This document shows, in pieces, positions 54,694-62,394 of a stretch of 64,000 nt of DNA. The notes under the pieces are model-generated. The model was not told where the DNA came from and ran no database searches. It saw only the letters and a program-made list of their open reading frames with translations. Position 1 is the stretch's first letter; each line of letters starts with the position of its first letter. The position numbers were made by a program, and so were the translations under genes. Origin of the DNA: Parabacteroides gordonii MS-1 = DSM 23371 (GTDB taxonomy: Bacteria; Bacteroidota; Bacteroidia; Bacteroidales; Tannerellaceae); the NCBI RefSeq assembly GCF_000969825.1, contig NZ_KQ033920.1:1105672-1169671 (forward strand), written 5' to 3'.

Positions 54694-54895
54694 TTAGGTG
54701 ATACGACGACTTCCGGTTGTCGTATAAAAGGGAATCCGGTGTGAATCCGGAACAGTGCCCGCTACTGTGAAGCCCATTATAAAAGGAAAGCATTCTTACA
54801 CCACTGTCCGCATCAGGACGGGAAGGTCGCTTTCCGGGCAAGTCAGGAAACCTGCCAGGCATATAGTTAATTCGTTCTCCCGGGGTCAGGAGGGC
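54694..54895 (+). promoter_or_regulatory. Cobalamin riboswitch
   Basis: Classical B12 element: GGGAATCCGGTGTGAATCC, AACAGTGCCCGCTACTGTGA, and the B12 box GTCAGGAAACCTGCC at 54842-54856. The expression platform contains CTCC (54877-54880), which can pair with GGAG in the ribosome-binding site AGGAGGG (54888-54894). Binding of adenosyl- or hydroxocobalamin would block translation. It controls the downstream chelatase, TonB receptor and PepSY genes. Confidence 0.93.
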
Positions 54896-54899
54896 TATT

Positions 54900-54926
54900 A
54901 TGAACATACAAACAAATCTCTTTTAA
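54900..54926 (+). CDS. Eight-codon leader ORF under the riboswitch RBS
   Basis: ATG at 54900 lies 5 nt after the strong AGGAGGG and encodes MNIQTNLF, stopping with TAA whose last A is the first base of the cbiK ATG (TAATG). No other Shine-Dalgarno precedes cbiK. This suggests the riboswitch gates translation of the leader and cbiK is reached by termination-reinitiation. Confidence 0.5.
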   Translation: MNIQTNLF

Positions 54927-55867
54927 TGAAAAAGAAAAATCTGCTGGCAGCCCTTCTTGTAGGCTGTTTGATGAGTATCTCTATGGTACATGCAGGCGTT
55001 CCCCACGATGAAGAAGGCAACTTCAAGTCATCCGACTTCTTTGCCTCCATGCAAACCGGCGACAAAGCCGCTGTCCTGATGGTTCATTTCGGAACCACTT
55101 ACGACGAAACCCGTGCGCTTACTATCGACGCCATCAACGAGAAGGCACGTGAGGCCTTCGAAGGCACGGAAGTGCGGGAAGCCTACACCTCACGGATCAT
55201 TATGCGCCGCCTCAAAGCACGCGGCATTGAAAAGCTAAACCCGGCCGAAGCACTGAAACAACTGAAAGCGGAAGGCTTCACCCACATCCTTATCCAGTCG
55301 ACCAACATCATCGAAGGGGTGGAAATGGAATCGCTGCGTAAAGATGTAGCCTCCCTGGAAAAGGAATTCAAAGACGTACGCATCGGCAATCCGCTGCTTT
55401 ACATGCCTGAAGATTACGAAGCTGTCATTGCCGCCATTGCAAAGAAAGGAGCCAAAGAAGGCGCTACCGTCCTGGTCGGTCACGGAACATACACTCCTTC
55501 CACCGCCCAATATGCCATGACCGATTATATGCTGAAAGACAAAGGATATACCAACTTCCACGTCGGGACGATCGAAGGTTATCCTTCATTCGACAACATG
55601 CTTGCCAAACTGAAAGCCAGCGGTGTGAAGAAGGTTATGCTCATGCCTTTTATGTTCGTTGCGGGCGACCATGCCAACAACGACATTGCCGGCGACTGGA
55701 AGAAAGAGCTGGAAGACAATGGCTACGAAGTTTCCGTCCTGATGGAAGGTCTCGGACAGAATCCCGATATACAGAACATTTTCATCGAACACGCCCGCTT
55801 TGTTGCAAAGCATAAGATGATCGACATCATGGATAAAAAGAAAGCATACGCAACTGATAAGGATTGA
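54926..55867 (+). CDS. cbiK: Exported CbiK-type cobaltochelatase
   Basis: 313 residues with an N-terminal signal peptide (LLAALLVGCLMSISMVHAG). The chelatase domain has VLMVHFGTTYDETRALT near residue 48 and VLVGHGTYTPSTAQY near residue 182 with the metal-binding His, and ends LEDNGYEVSVLMEGLGQNPDIQ. CbiK inserts Co2+ into sirohydrochlorin; exported relatives occur in Desulfovibrio, and in Porphyromonas a CbiK-like surface protein (IhtB) binds haem. Cobalamin regulation favours cobalt or corrinoid work. The next gene is 4 bp downstream. Confidence 0.88.
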   Translation: MKKKNLLAALLVGCLMSISMVHAGVPHDEEGNFKSSDFFASMQTGDKAAVLMVHFGTTYDETRALTIDAINEKAREAFEGTEVREAYTSRIIMRRLKARGIEKLNPAEALKQLKAEGFTHILIQSTNIIEGVEMESLRKDVASLEKEFKDVRIGNPLLYMPEDYEAVIAAIAKKGAKEGATVLVGHGTYTPSTAQYAMTDYMLKDKGYTNFHVGTIEGYPSFDNMLAKLKASGVKKVMLMPFMFVAGDHANNDIAGDWKKELEDNGYEVSVLMEGLGQNPDIQNIFIEHARFVAKHKMIDIMDKKKAYATDKD

Positions 55868-55871
55868 AAAG

Positions 55872-58259
55872 ATGAAAAAGGTTTTGACATTATTACCGTT
55901 GACTGCCCTCTGCATCAATTCGATTCAGGCTCAACAGAAAAAAGAATATACCAATTTCTCGGACACCACATTCAGCATCCAGGAAGTTGTCGTACAAACG
56001 GCCAAAAGAAACATTCCGCAGGTAACGAAGCTGAATGTTCCGATGAAATATTTGCCTGTTTCAGTTAATAAAGTATCCGGAAGCAGCCTGGAATTACGGG
56101 GTATCCGCGATATTCAGGAAGCTGTGCGCTTTATGCCCGGTGTGCGTATGCAAACCAGTTACGGGGCATTCCAGCAACTGTCGGTACGTGGTTTCGACCA
56201 TTCCGTATTGATGATAGACGGAGTGCGCGACGAGCGTTCGGCCATCAATAACTCCTACCCTTTCCCCGACCTGTCGGCCATCGAATCGATTGAGTTACTG
56301 AAAGGGCCGGCTTCGGTTCTCTACGGACACTCTGCCGTCGGCGGTATATTAAACGTTGTCCGTATTTCCCCGAAAGCGGAACAGACAGTCAATGCACGTG
56401 TCAGCTACGGTAGCTACGATAACAAGCAGGCCACAGTAGGTATGGGCGGCCGCCTGATCGGGCCGGTCAACTATTATGCGAACGTGAACTTCTCAGATCA
56501 GGACGGCTGGCGCGATAACCAGAACAAACGTTTCTCCGGCTACCTGGCTTTGAGCGCCGATCTGACAGCTAAGGATGTGCTGGACGTACGCGGTGCTTTC
56601 AACCGTGACTTTTACGGCACGGAGATCGGTTTGCCCGACCTGATGCCGGGGGATATTTTCGATACGAAAACAAATCAGAAATATCTGAGCGCCCAACAGC
56701 AACTACCGGGATTGAACCGTGAAGCCCGCTACAACAACGAATCGGACTTCATGAAGAACCATGCCTGGAATGTGACTGCCCAATACACGCACACCTTCGA
56801 CAACGGCTTCAAGCTGATCGACAAACTGGCTTACTACAACGATGACATCAACTATTTCGGTACGGAAGCACTGGATTATCTGGAAAGCGAAGATCCGATC
56901 TACGATCATTATTATATGAAAAGCGGCAAGAAAAAATATATTTGCCTGGACACCGTATATCTGTCTTACCCGCTCCGCTTCTCGCATATATCGAAAACAG
57001 TAAGCAACAGCCTGGAATTAAGCGGCAAGCTGAATACAGGGGAAGTCACTCACAATTTCATAGGCGGTTATTCTTTCTCGCTGATGAACCGTGTAAGCTA
57101 TACCGGCTATGGACAAGGCACAGACGTTCAGGGCCCCGGATGGCAATCGCATGTATCGGTATACGATCCGCACAGTATGGGATATATGACCAGCAAAATG
57201 TCGAAAGCAATCCCATCGCATAATTACTCCAATAGCATTTATGTGCAGGATATGCTGGATATCAACGAACATTGGAAAGCCCTGGTTGCCTTGCGCGGCG
57301 ATTTCTTCCGTTATTTGCAAGCCAATGCTCCGACACCGACAGGAAAACGGGAATATGACGATGCAGACCGCACAATCTACAACCGCTTGCATAATGCCGC
57401 GTTCACCTATCGCCTCGGAGCCGTTTACCTACCTCGTCCGAATACTTCCATCTATGCTTCATTCGCTACCTTCTTCAAGCCGATCCGTACATTCTATCAG
57501 GACAACGTGATCTATGTCGATGGTGACGGCTTACGTTCCTATCCGAAAAACAACGAGGAAATATTCAAACCGGAGAGTGGTTACCAGGCAGAAGCCGGTG
57601 TAAAATACACATTGAACAAATGGCTGGAAGCAAATGCCAGCATGTTCTACATCCGTAAGTCGAATGCGACACAGACATTGGCAACAAACGTGGAACAGGA
57701 GATAAACGGAGTTGCAACCAAAATGTCGATCATCGGACAACTTGGTGTGATGGACTCCAAAGGCTTCGACCTGGAAGCAACTTTTACCCCGGTCGGCTCA
57801 CTGGCCTTCACTCTCGGCTATGGTTACACCGATGCGCGCATCCGGGAAATGAAAGAGGTTAAAGACCCGGAACTGGCTGAGATCATCTATTCGGAAGCAA
57901 ACAAAGATCAACTGGAGAAATCGACCAGCCTGGAAGGGAACTACCAGAACAACGTTCCCAAAAACACCTTCTATGCATACGGTAGTTACACGATCCCGAA
58001 GGGTATCCTGAAGAATCTCAGTTTCAATCTTAGCACAAGCTATACGGATAAAGTGTACCGGAATACGGCCAACAGCAAATGGTTCGACAGTTACTGGATC
58101 ACAGACCTCGGTGCCTCTTACGTACTGAACCATCGCATCCGCCTGTCGGTCAACATCAACAACCTGTTCAGTAAAGAATATACCAACCAGGCATTGGGCG
58201 ACCAGATCGTACCGAGCATGCCGCGCAATTATCAGGTAGCAATATCCTACAACTTATGA
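55872..58259 (+). CDS. TonB-dependent outer-membrane receptor
   Basis: 795 residues: signal peptide to SIQAQ, short N-terminal extension, TonB box region IQEVVVQTAKR, plug domain (~60-190, including GVRMQTSYGAFQQLSVRGFDHSVLMIDGVRD and GPASVLYGHSAVGGILNVV) and a 22-strand barrel ending RNYQVAISYNL. Its build is FhuE/siderophore-like rather than BtuB-like and it lacks the SusC carboxypeptidase-like domain. Between an exported chelatase and a PepSY protein under a B12 riboswitch, it probably imports a cobalt chelate or tetrapyrrole. Confidence 0.88.
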   Translation: MKKVLTLLPLTALCINSIQAQQKKEYTNFSDTTFSIQEVVVQTAKRNIPQVTKLNVPMKYLPVSVNKVSGSSLELRGIRDIQEAVRFMPGVRMQTSYGAFQQLSVRGFDHSVLMIDGVRDERSAINNSYPFPDLSAIESIELLKGPASVLYGHSAVGGILNVVRISPKAEQTVNARVSYGSYDNKQATVGMGGRLIGPVNYYANVNFSDQDGWRDNQNKRFSGYLALSADLTAKDVLDVRGAFNRDFYGTEIGLPDLMPGDIFDTKTNQKYLSAQQQLPGLNREARYNNESDFMKNHAWNVTAQYTHTFDNGFKLIDKLAYYNDDINYFGTEALDYLESEDPIYDHYYMKSGKKKYICLDTVYLSYPLRFSHISKTVSNSLELSGKLNTGEVTHNFIGGYSFSLMNRVSYTGYGQGTDVQGPGWQSHVSVYDPHSMGYMTSKMSKAIPSHNYSNSIYVQDMLDINEHWKALVALRGDFFRYLQANAPTPTGKREYDDADRTIYNRLHNAAFTYRLGAVYLPRPNTSIYASFATFFKPIRTFYQDNVIYVDGDGLRSYPKNNEEIFKPESGYQAEAGVKYTLNKWLEANASMFYIRKSNATQTLATNVEQEINGVATKMSIIGQLGVMDSKGFDLEATFTPVGSLAFTLGYGYTDARIREMKEVKDPELAEIIYSEANKDQLEKSTSLEGNYQNNVPKNTFYAYGSYTIPKGILKNLSFNLSTSYTDKVYRNTANSKWFDSYWITDLGASYVLNHRIRLSVNINNLFSKEYTNQALGDQIVPSMPRNYQVAISYNL

Positions 58260-59722
58260 TACGGATAACCAAACTCATGTTAACAATTCACAGGATACTG
58301 GGCTCGCTGCTCAGTATCCTGTTTCTCGTTTGGTTCCTGTCGGGACTGGTAATGATCTATCACACCTTCCCACGCGCCGACCGGGCAGACAAACGGGCAA
58401 AGATGGATTATCTGCAGGCAGCGGATCTTCCTTCCCTACACACCATAAAAGATCGCCTACCCAAAGGAGAACCGATAAAGAATATCACCCTCAACAGCTA
58501 TCTGGGACAAACCGTTTTCCATATCCGCACGGATAAAAACAGTTATGATATTCCCGCAGACTCTACGGAAACGCTGCCGGTCATCGACGGAAAACGTATA
58601 CGGGAAACGGCCTCGCTCTGGTGCACCGCCCCTGTGGAAAAGGTCGATACCCTGTATACCCTCGACCAATGGATCCCTTTCGGTAACCTAAAGAAGGAGT
58701 TCCCTATTTACAAGTTCCATTTCGCCGATCAGGAACGGCACCAATTATATATTTCGTCGAAGTCGGGCGAAGTTTTACAATACACGGATAAAGACAGCCG
58801 GCTCTGGGCATGGCTGGGTGCAATCCCGCATTGGGTTTATTTTACCTCTTTACGTCAGGATGCCGAACTATGGATAAAGGTCGTTGTCTGGCTATCGGGC
58901 ATCGGGTGCATCATGTGTATTGCCGGTATTTATCTGGGTGTCCGCGATTTCCGGCTGGCACGCAAGCGCAAACTGGCTTCTCCCTATAAGAAGTTCTGGT
59001 ATAAATGGCATCATATCATAGGAACGGTATTCGGTTTGTTCGTCCTTACGTTCACTTTCAGCGGTATGATGTCGCTGGCACGTGTGCAGGACTGGGGGCT
59101 TCGTGCCAAGCTGGATATAAACCCGGCACAGGAACTTCAGAAGCTGGCTCCTTCCCCACTCGATTATCCGCTGGATTACCGGGACGTTATACAGGCTTAT
59201 CCCGGTCAGATCCGCCAATTGGAATGGGGCTGTTTCGGAGATATCCCTTTCTACACGATACTGGCAGATGCAAACGATATCGTTGTAAATGCTAATTCGG
59301 AGCACACCGTATCTTCTTTAAAACTGGATACCGAAGATATCCATTCCGTGCTGGCACAAGTTCACGGGACAGAGTGCGCGATGGACATCAGGCTTTTGGA
59401 GGAGTACGACACCTATTATATTTCACGTAAAAGAAAACTGGATCTGCCTGTCTGGAAGGTCACCATTGAAGATATAGACAAGAGTTGCTATTACATCAAT
59501 CCCGGTAACGGGCAATATCGTTATGTGAATACGCCCGCCCGTTGGAACCACTGGATATATCCGGCCTTGCATAGTTTAAACATCAAGATTCTGGTAGACC
59601 ATCCAATCTTATGGAATATAGTGATGTGGGGGCTGATGCTCGGCGGTACATTCGTTTCCCTGTCAGGAGTTTGGCTGGGAATAAAATTCTTACGCCGGAA
59701 AATACATCGTCTAACAAATTAA
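58256..59722 (+). CDS. PepSY-associated membrane protein
   Basis: 488 residues with four membrane helices: one at the N-terminus (LTIHRILGSLLSILFLVWFLSGLVMIYHTF), two around 195-290 (WLGAIPHWVYF, HHIIGTVFGLFVLTFTFSGM) and one at the C-terminus, with PepSY-type periplasmic domains between. His residues in the helices resemble the haem-binding PiuB/FoxB reductases that free metal from imported chelates. Starts by ATGA overlap with the receptor gene, so it is their functional partner. Confidence 0.85.
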   Translation: MIRITKLMLTIHRILGSLLSILFLVWFLSGLVMIYHTFPRADRADKRAKMDYLQAADLPSLHTIKDRLPKGEPIKNITLNSYLGQTVFHIRTDKNSYDIPADSTETLPVIDGKRIRETASLWCTAPVEKVDTLYTLDQWIPFGNLKKEFPIYKFHFADQERHQLYISSKSGEVLQYTDKDSRLWAWLGAIPHWVYFTSLRQDAELWIKVVVWLSGIGCIMCIAGIYLGVRDFRLARKRKLASPYKKFWYKWHHIIGTVFGLFVLTFTFSGMMSLARVQDWGLRAKLDINPAQELQKLAPSPLDYPLDYRDVIQAYPGQIRQLEWGCFGDIPFYTILADANDIVVNANSEHTVSSLKLDTEDIHSVLAQVHGTECAMDIRLLEEYDTYYISRKRKLDLPVWKVTIEDIDKSCYYINPGNGQYRYVNTPARWNHWIYPALHSLNIKILVDHPILWNIVMWGLMLGGTFVSLSGVWLGIKFLRRKIHRLTN

Positions 59723-59727
59723 ATACA

Positions 59728-59753
59728 TTATCTTTTTAAATACATTATCTTTG
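59728..59753 (+). promoter_or_regulatory. Tandem -7 boxes before the corrin operon
   Basis: A 15-bp direct repeat (59721-59735 and 59739-59753) ends in TATCTTTT and TATCTTTG; the second is an exact TAnnTTTG. This gives the cbiHC-cbiET-cbiGF genes a promoter independent of the riboswitch. Confidence 0.5.
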
Positions 59754-59769
59754 TTGTAAAATCTAAAAG

Positions 59770-61182
59770 ATGAGCACAGGAAAAATAATCGTAGCCGGGA
59801 TCGGGCCCGGTAGCGAATCAGATATTACTCCGGCAGTTCTCTCTGCCATCCGCCAGTCGGATGTCATTGTCGGGTATAAGTATTACTTTCAGTTTGTAGA
59901 ATCTGCGATCCGTCCCGATGCAATCTGTATCGACTCGGGGATGAAACGCGAAAAGGTTCGTGCGGAAGAAGCTTACAATTACGCTACCGAGGGCAATGTG
60001 GTAACCGTTATCAGCTCCGGCGACTCCGGTATCTATGGCATGGCGCCGCTGATCTACGAGATGAAGCGCGAGAAGGGAAGCGATATTTCCATCGAGGTAC
60101 TTCCGGGGATCAGCGCTTTTCAGAAAGCCGCCTCGCTGCTGGGAGCCCCGGTAGGACACGATTTCTGCGTGATCTCCCTCTCCGACCTGATGACGCCCTG
60201 GGAAATGATAGAGAAACGGATCAAGGCCGCCGCTTCGGCCGACTTTATCACGGCTATCTACAATCCGAAAAGCGAAGGCCGCTACTGGCAGCTCCATCGC
60301 CTGATCGAATTATTCCGGCAGGAACGCGATCCGCAGACCCCTATCGGCTTCGTCCGCCAGGCCGGACGGGAGGAAGAAAACGTGACGATCACCACGCTGG
60401 CAGATTTCGATCCGGAGCAAGTGGATATGTTCACCGTTATCATCATCGGCAACTCACAGACGTACCGGTTCGAGAATCACATGATCACTCCCCGCGGTTA
60501 TTATGGGGAGATAAAGATGGGGAAGAAAGAGACAGGTATCGGGCAGGACATCATGATACGCAGTTTCCGGACAATCGAAAAAGAACTGAAGAACAAAGAT
60601 ATTCCGTTAGATAAGAAATGGGCGTTGCTGCATGCGATCCATACGACAGCCGACTTCGACATGGAGAACGTACTGCGTATAGACGACAATGCCGTAGCAA
60701 CCCTTTACGAGTCGCTCAGTAGCGGCAAAGTACGTACCATCATCACCGACGTAACGATGGCGGCATCCGGCATCCGCAAGGGAGCCTTGCAGCGCATGGG
60801 GATTGAGGTGAAATGCTATCTGTCCGACGAAAAAGCCGTGGCGCTGGCTGCCGATAAAGGGATTACCCGCACGCAGGCCGGTATCCGTGTCGCCGTAAGC
60901 GAACATCCGGATGCCTTATACGTATTCGGTAATGCGCCGACCGCCCTGATGGAGTTGTGCGACCTGATACGGAAAGGGAAAGCAACCCCGGCCGGCATCA
61001 TTGCCGCCCCTGTCGGCTTTGTGCATGTGCAGGAATCCAAACATATGGTAAAACCGTTCGCCTCGATCCCCAAACTGATCGTTGAAGGACGGAAAGGCGG
61101 CAGTAACCTGGCAGCTACACTAGTAAATTCTATACTTTGTTATAACGACGCTATTAATTTAAAACCCGGAAGAGACGTATGA
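59770..61182 (+). CDS. cbiHC: Fused precorrin-3B C17-methyltransferase / precorrin-8X methylmutase
   Basis: 470 residues. Residues 1-245 are a CobJ/CbiH-type methyltransferase (IVAGIGPGSESDITPAVLSAI, SSGDSGIYGMAPLIYE, VLPGISAFQKAASLLGAP); residues ~255-470 are CbiC/CobH (LLHAIHTTADFDMENVLRI with the catalytic His, TDVTMAASGIRK, APVGFVHVQESK). Together they contract the ring and later shift the C11 methyl in corrin synthesis. Overlaps the next gene by ATGA. Confidence 0.92.
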   Translation: MSTGKIIVAGIGPGSESDITPAVLSAIRQSDVIVGYKYYFQFVESAIRPDAICIDSGMKREKVRAEEAYNYATEGNVVTVISSGDSGIYGMAPLIYEMKREKGSDISIEVLPGISAFQKAASLLGAPVGHDFCVISLSDLMTPWEMIEKRIKAAASADFITAIYNPKSEGRYWQLHRLIELFRQERDPQTPIGFVRQAGREEENVTITTLADFDPEQVDMFTVIIIGNSQTYRFENHMITPRGYYGEIKMGKKETGIGQDIMIRSFRTIEKELKNKDIPLDKKWALLHAIHTTADFDMENVLRIDDNAVATLYESLSSGKVRTIITDVTMAASGIRKGALQRMGIEVKCYLSDEKAVALAADKGITRTQAGIRVAVSEHPDALYVFGNAPTALMELCDLIRKGKATPAGIIAAPVGFVHVQESKHMVKPFASIPKLIVEGRKGGSNLAATLVNSILCYNDAINLKPGRDV

Positions 61183-62387
61183 GAACACAATTTATCGTTA
61201 TCGGCATGCCCGATAACCAGTGCTATATAAGCAAGAACAAGGAAATATTGGATATAATCAACAGTAACACCCACTTTTCGGGAGGGAAACGGCACTATGA
61301 ACTTCTTCGTCCGTTCCTTCCTGTCGATGCCGTATGGATCGATATAAAAGTGCCTTTAGCGGATGTTTTCGACGAATACGAATACCACCGGAAGATCGTC
61401 GTGTTCGCTTCGGGAGATCCTTTATTCTCCGGATTTGCATCAACCATCTTGAAGCGTATGCCGGAAGCGGAGGTTACGATAATGCCTTCATTCAATTCGT
61501 TGCAGATGCTTTCGCACGAATTGAAAATGTCTTATGAAGATATGCTGATGGTGCCCCTTACCGGCCGGCCGTGGCATGAACTGGATCGTGCACTGATAGA
61601 GAACAGGATGAAGATCGGCATACTGACCGATCATGTACATACACCGGCCGCCATTGCCATGCGCCTGCTGAAATACGGCTTCACACAATATAAAATGTAT
61701 ATCGGCGAACATCTGGGCAACCCGGAGAAGCAGCGTGTATCGCGTTCGCTCGCCCTGTCGGAAGTGGAAGAGCATTCGATCGAAAGCCCGAACTGCGTTA
61801 TCCTGCAACGGATGTACAACGATACCACCTACCGGCCGCTGGGAATACCCGACAAGATGTTCGAACTTCTCGACGGCAGGGAACGGATGATCACCAAAGC
61901 GCCTGTCCGCGTGCTCGATATGAGTGCACTGATGTTGCCGATGTGCAACCACTTCTGGGATATCGGTTTCTGTACCGGTTCCATATCCATCGAAGCCAAA
62001 CGGCAATATCCGCACCTGCATATCCATGCCTTCGAGATACGCAAGGAATGCTGGAGACTGATGGAGGAGAACAGTTGCCGCCTGGGAGCTCCCGGCATCG
62101 ACGTACATATCGGTGATTTCATGGAGGAAGAAGTATCCGACCTGCCTGCACCCGACGCTGTTTTCATCGGGGGACACGGAGGGAAATTAAAGGAGATCGT
62201 TGCCAAAGTAGCCCGTTATCTGGCTCCCGACGGCCTACTGGTATTCAATTCCGTATCCGAAGAGAGCGAGAGGCTGTTTATCGATGCGGTGCAGGAAGCC
62301 GGACTGAAACTGGATGATCCTTTACATATAACTGTCGGCGATTATAACCCGATAGTGATATTGAAGGCTTTTAAAGAAGCAAAATAA
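61179..62387 (+). CDS. cbiET: Fused precorrin-6Y C5,15-methyltransferase (CbiE-CbiT)
   Basis: 402 residues. The N-terminal half is CbiE-like (VVFASGDPLFSGFASTIL, ITIMPSFNSLQMLSHEL-type region); the C-terminal half (~235-400) is a CbiT Rossmann methyltransferase with FWDIGFCTGSISIEAKR, the SAM site. It methylates C5 and C15 and decarboxylates the acetate side chain. Shares ATGA with cbiHC. Confidence 0.92.
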   Translation: MRTQFIVIGMPDNQCYISKNKEILDIINSNTHFSGGKRHYELLRPFLPVDAVWIDIKVPLADVFDEYEYHRKIVVFASGDPLFSGFASTILKRMPEAEVTIMPSFNSLQMLSHELKMSYEDMLMVPLTGRPWHELDRALIENRMKIGILTDHVHTPAAIAMRLLKYGFTQYKMYIGEHLGNPEKQRVSRSLALSEVEEHSIESPNCVILQRMYNDTTYRPLGIPDKMFELLDGRERMITKAPVRVLDMSALMLPMCNHFWDIGFCTGSISIEAKRQYPHLHIHAFEIRKECWRLMEENSCRLGAPGIDVHIGDFMEEEVSDLPAPDAVFIGGHGGKLKEIVAKVARYLAPDGLLVFNSVSEESERLFIDAVQEAGLKLDDPLHITVGDYNPIVILKAFKEAK

Positions 62388-62394
62388 AAGAACT

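Noticed and set aside
54755-54925. In-frame N-terminal extension of cbiK to 54755.
   Set aside because: The extension lies within the cobalamin riboswitch and precedes a clear signal peptide; ATG 54926 is the real start.
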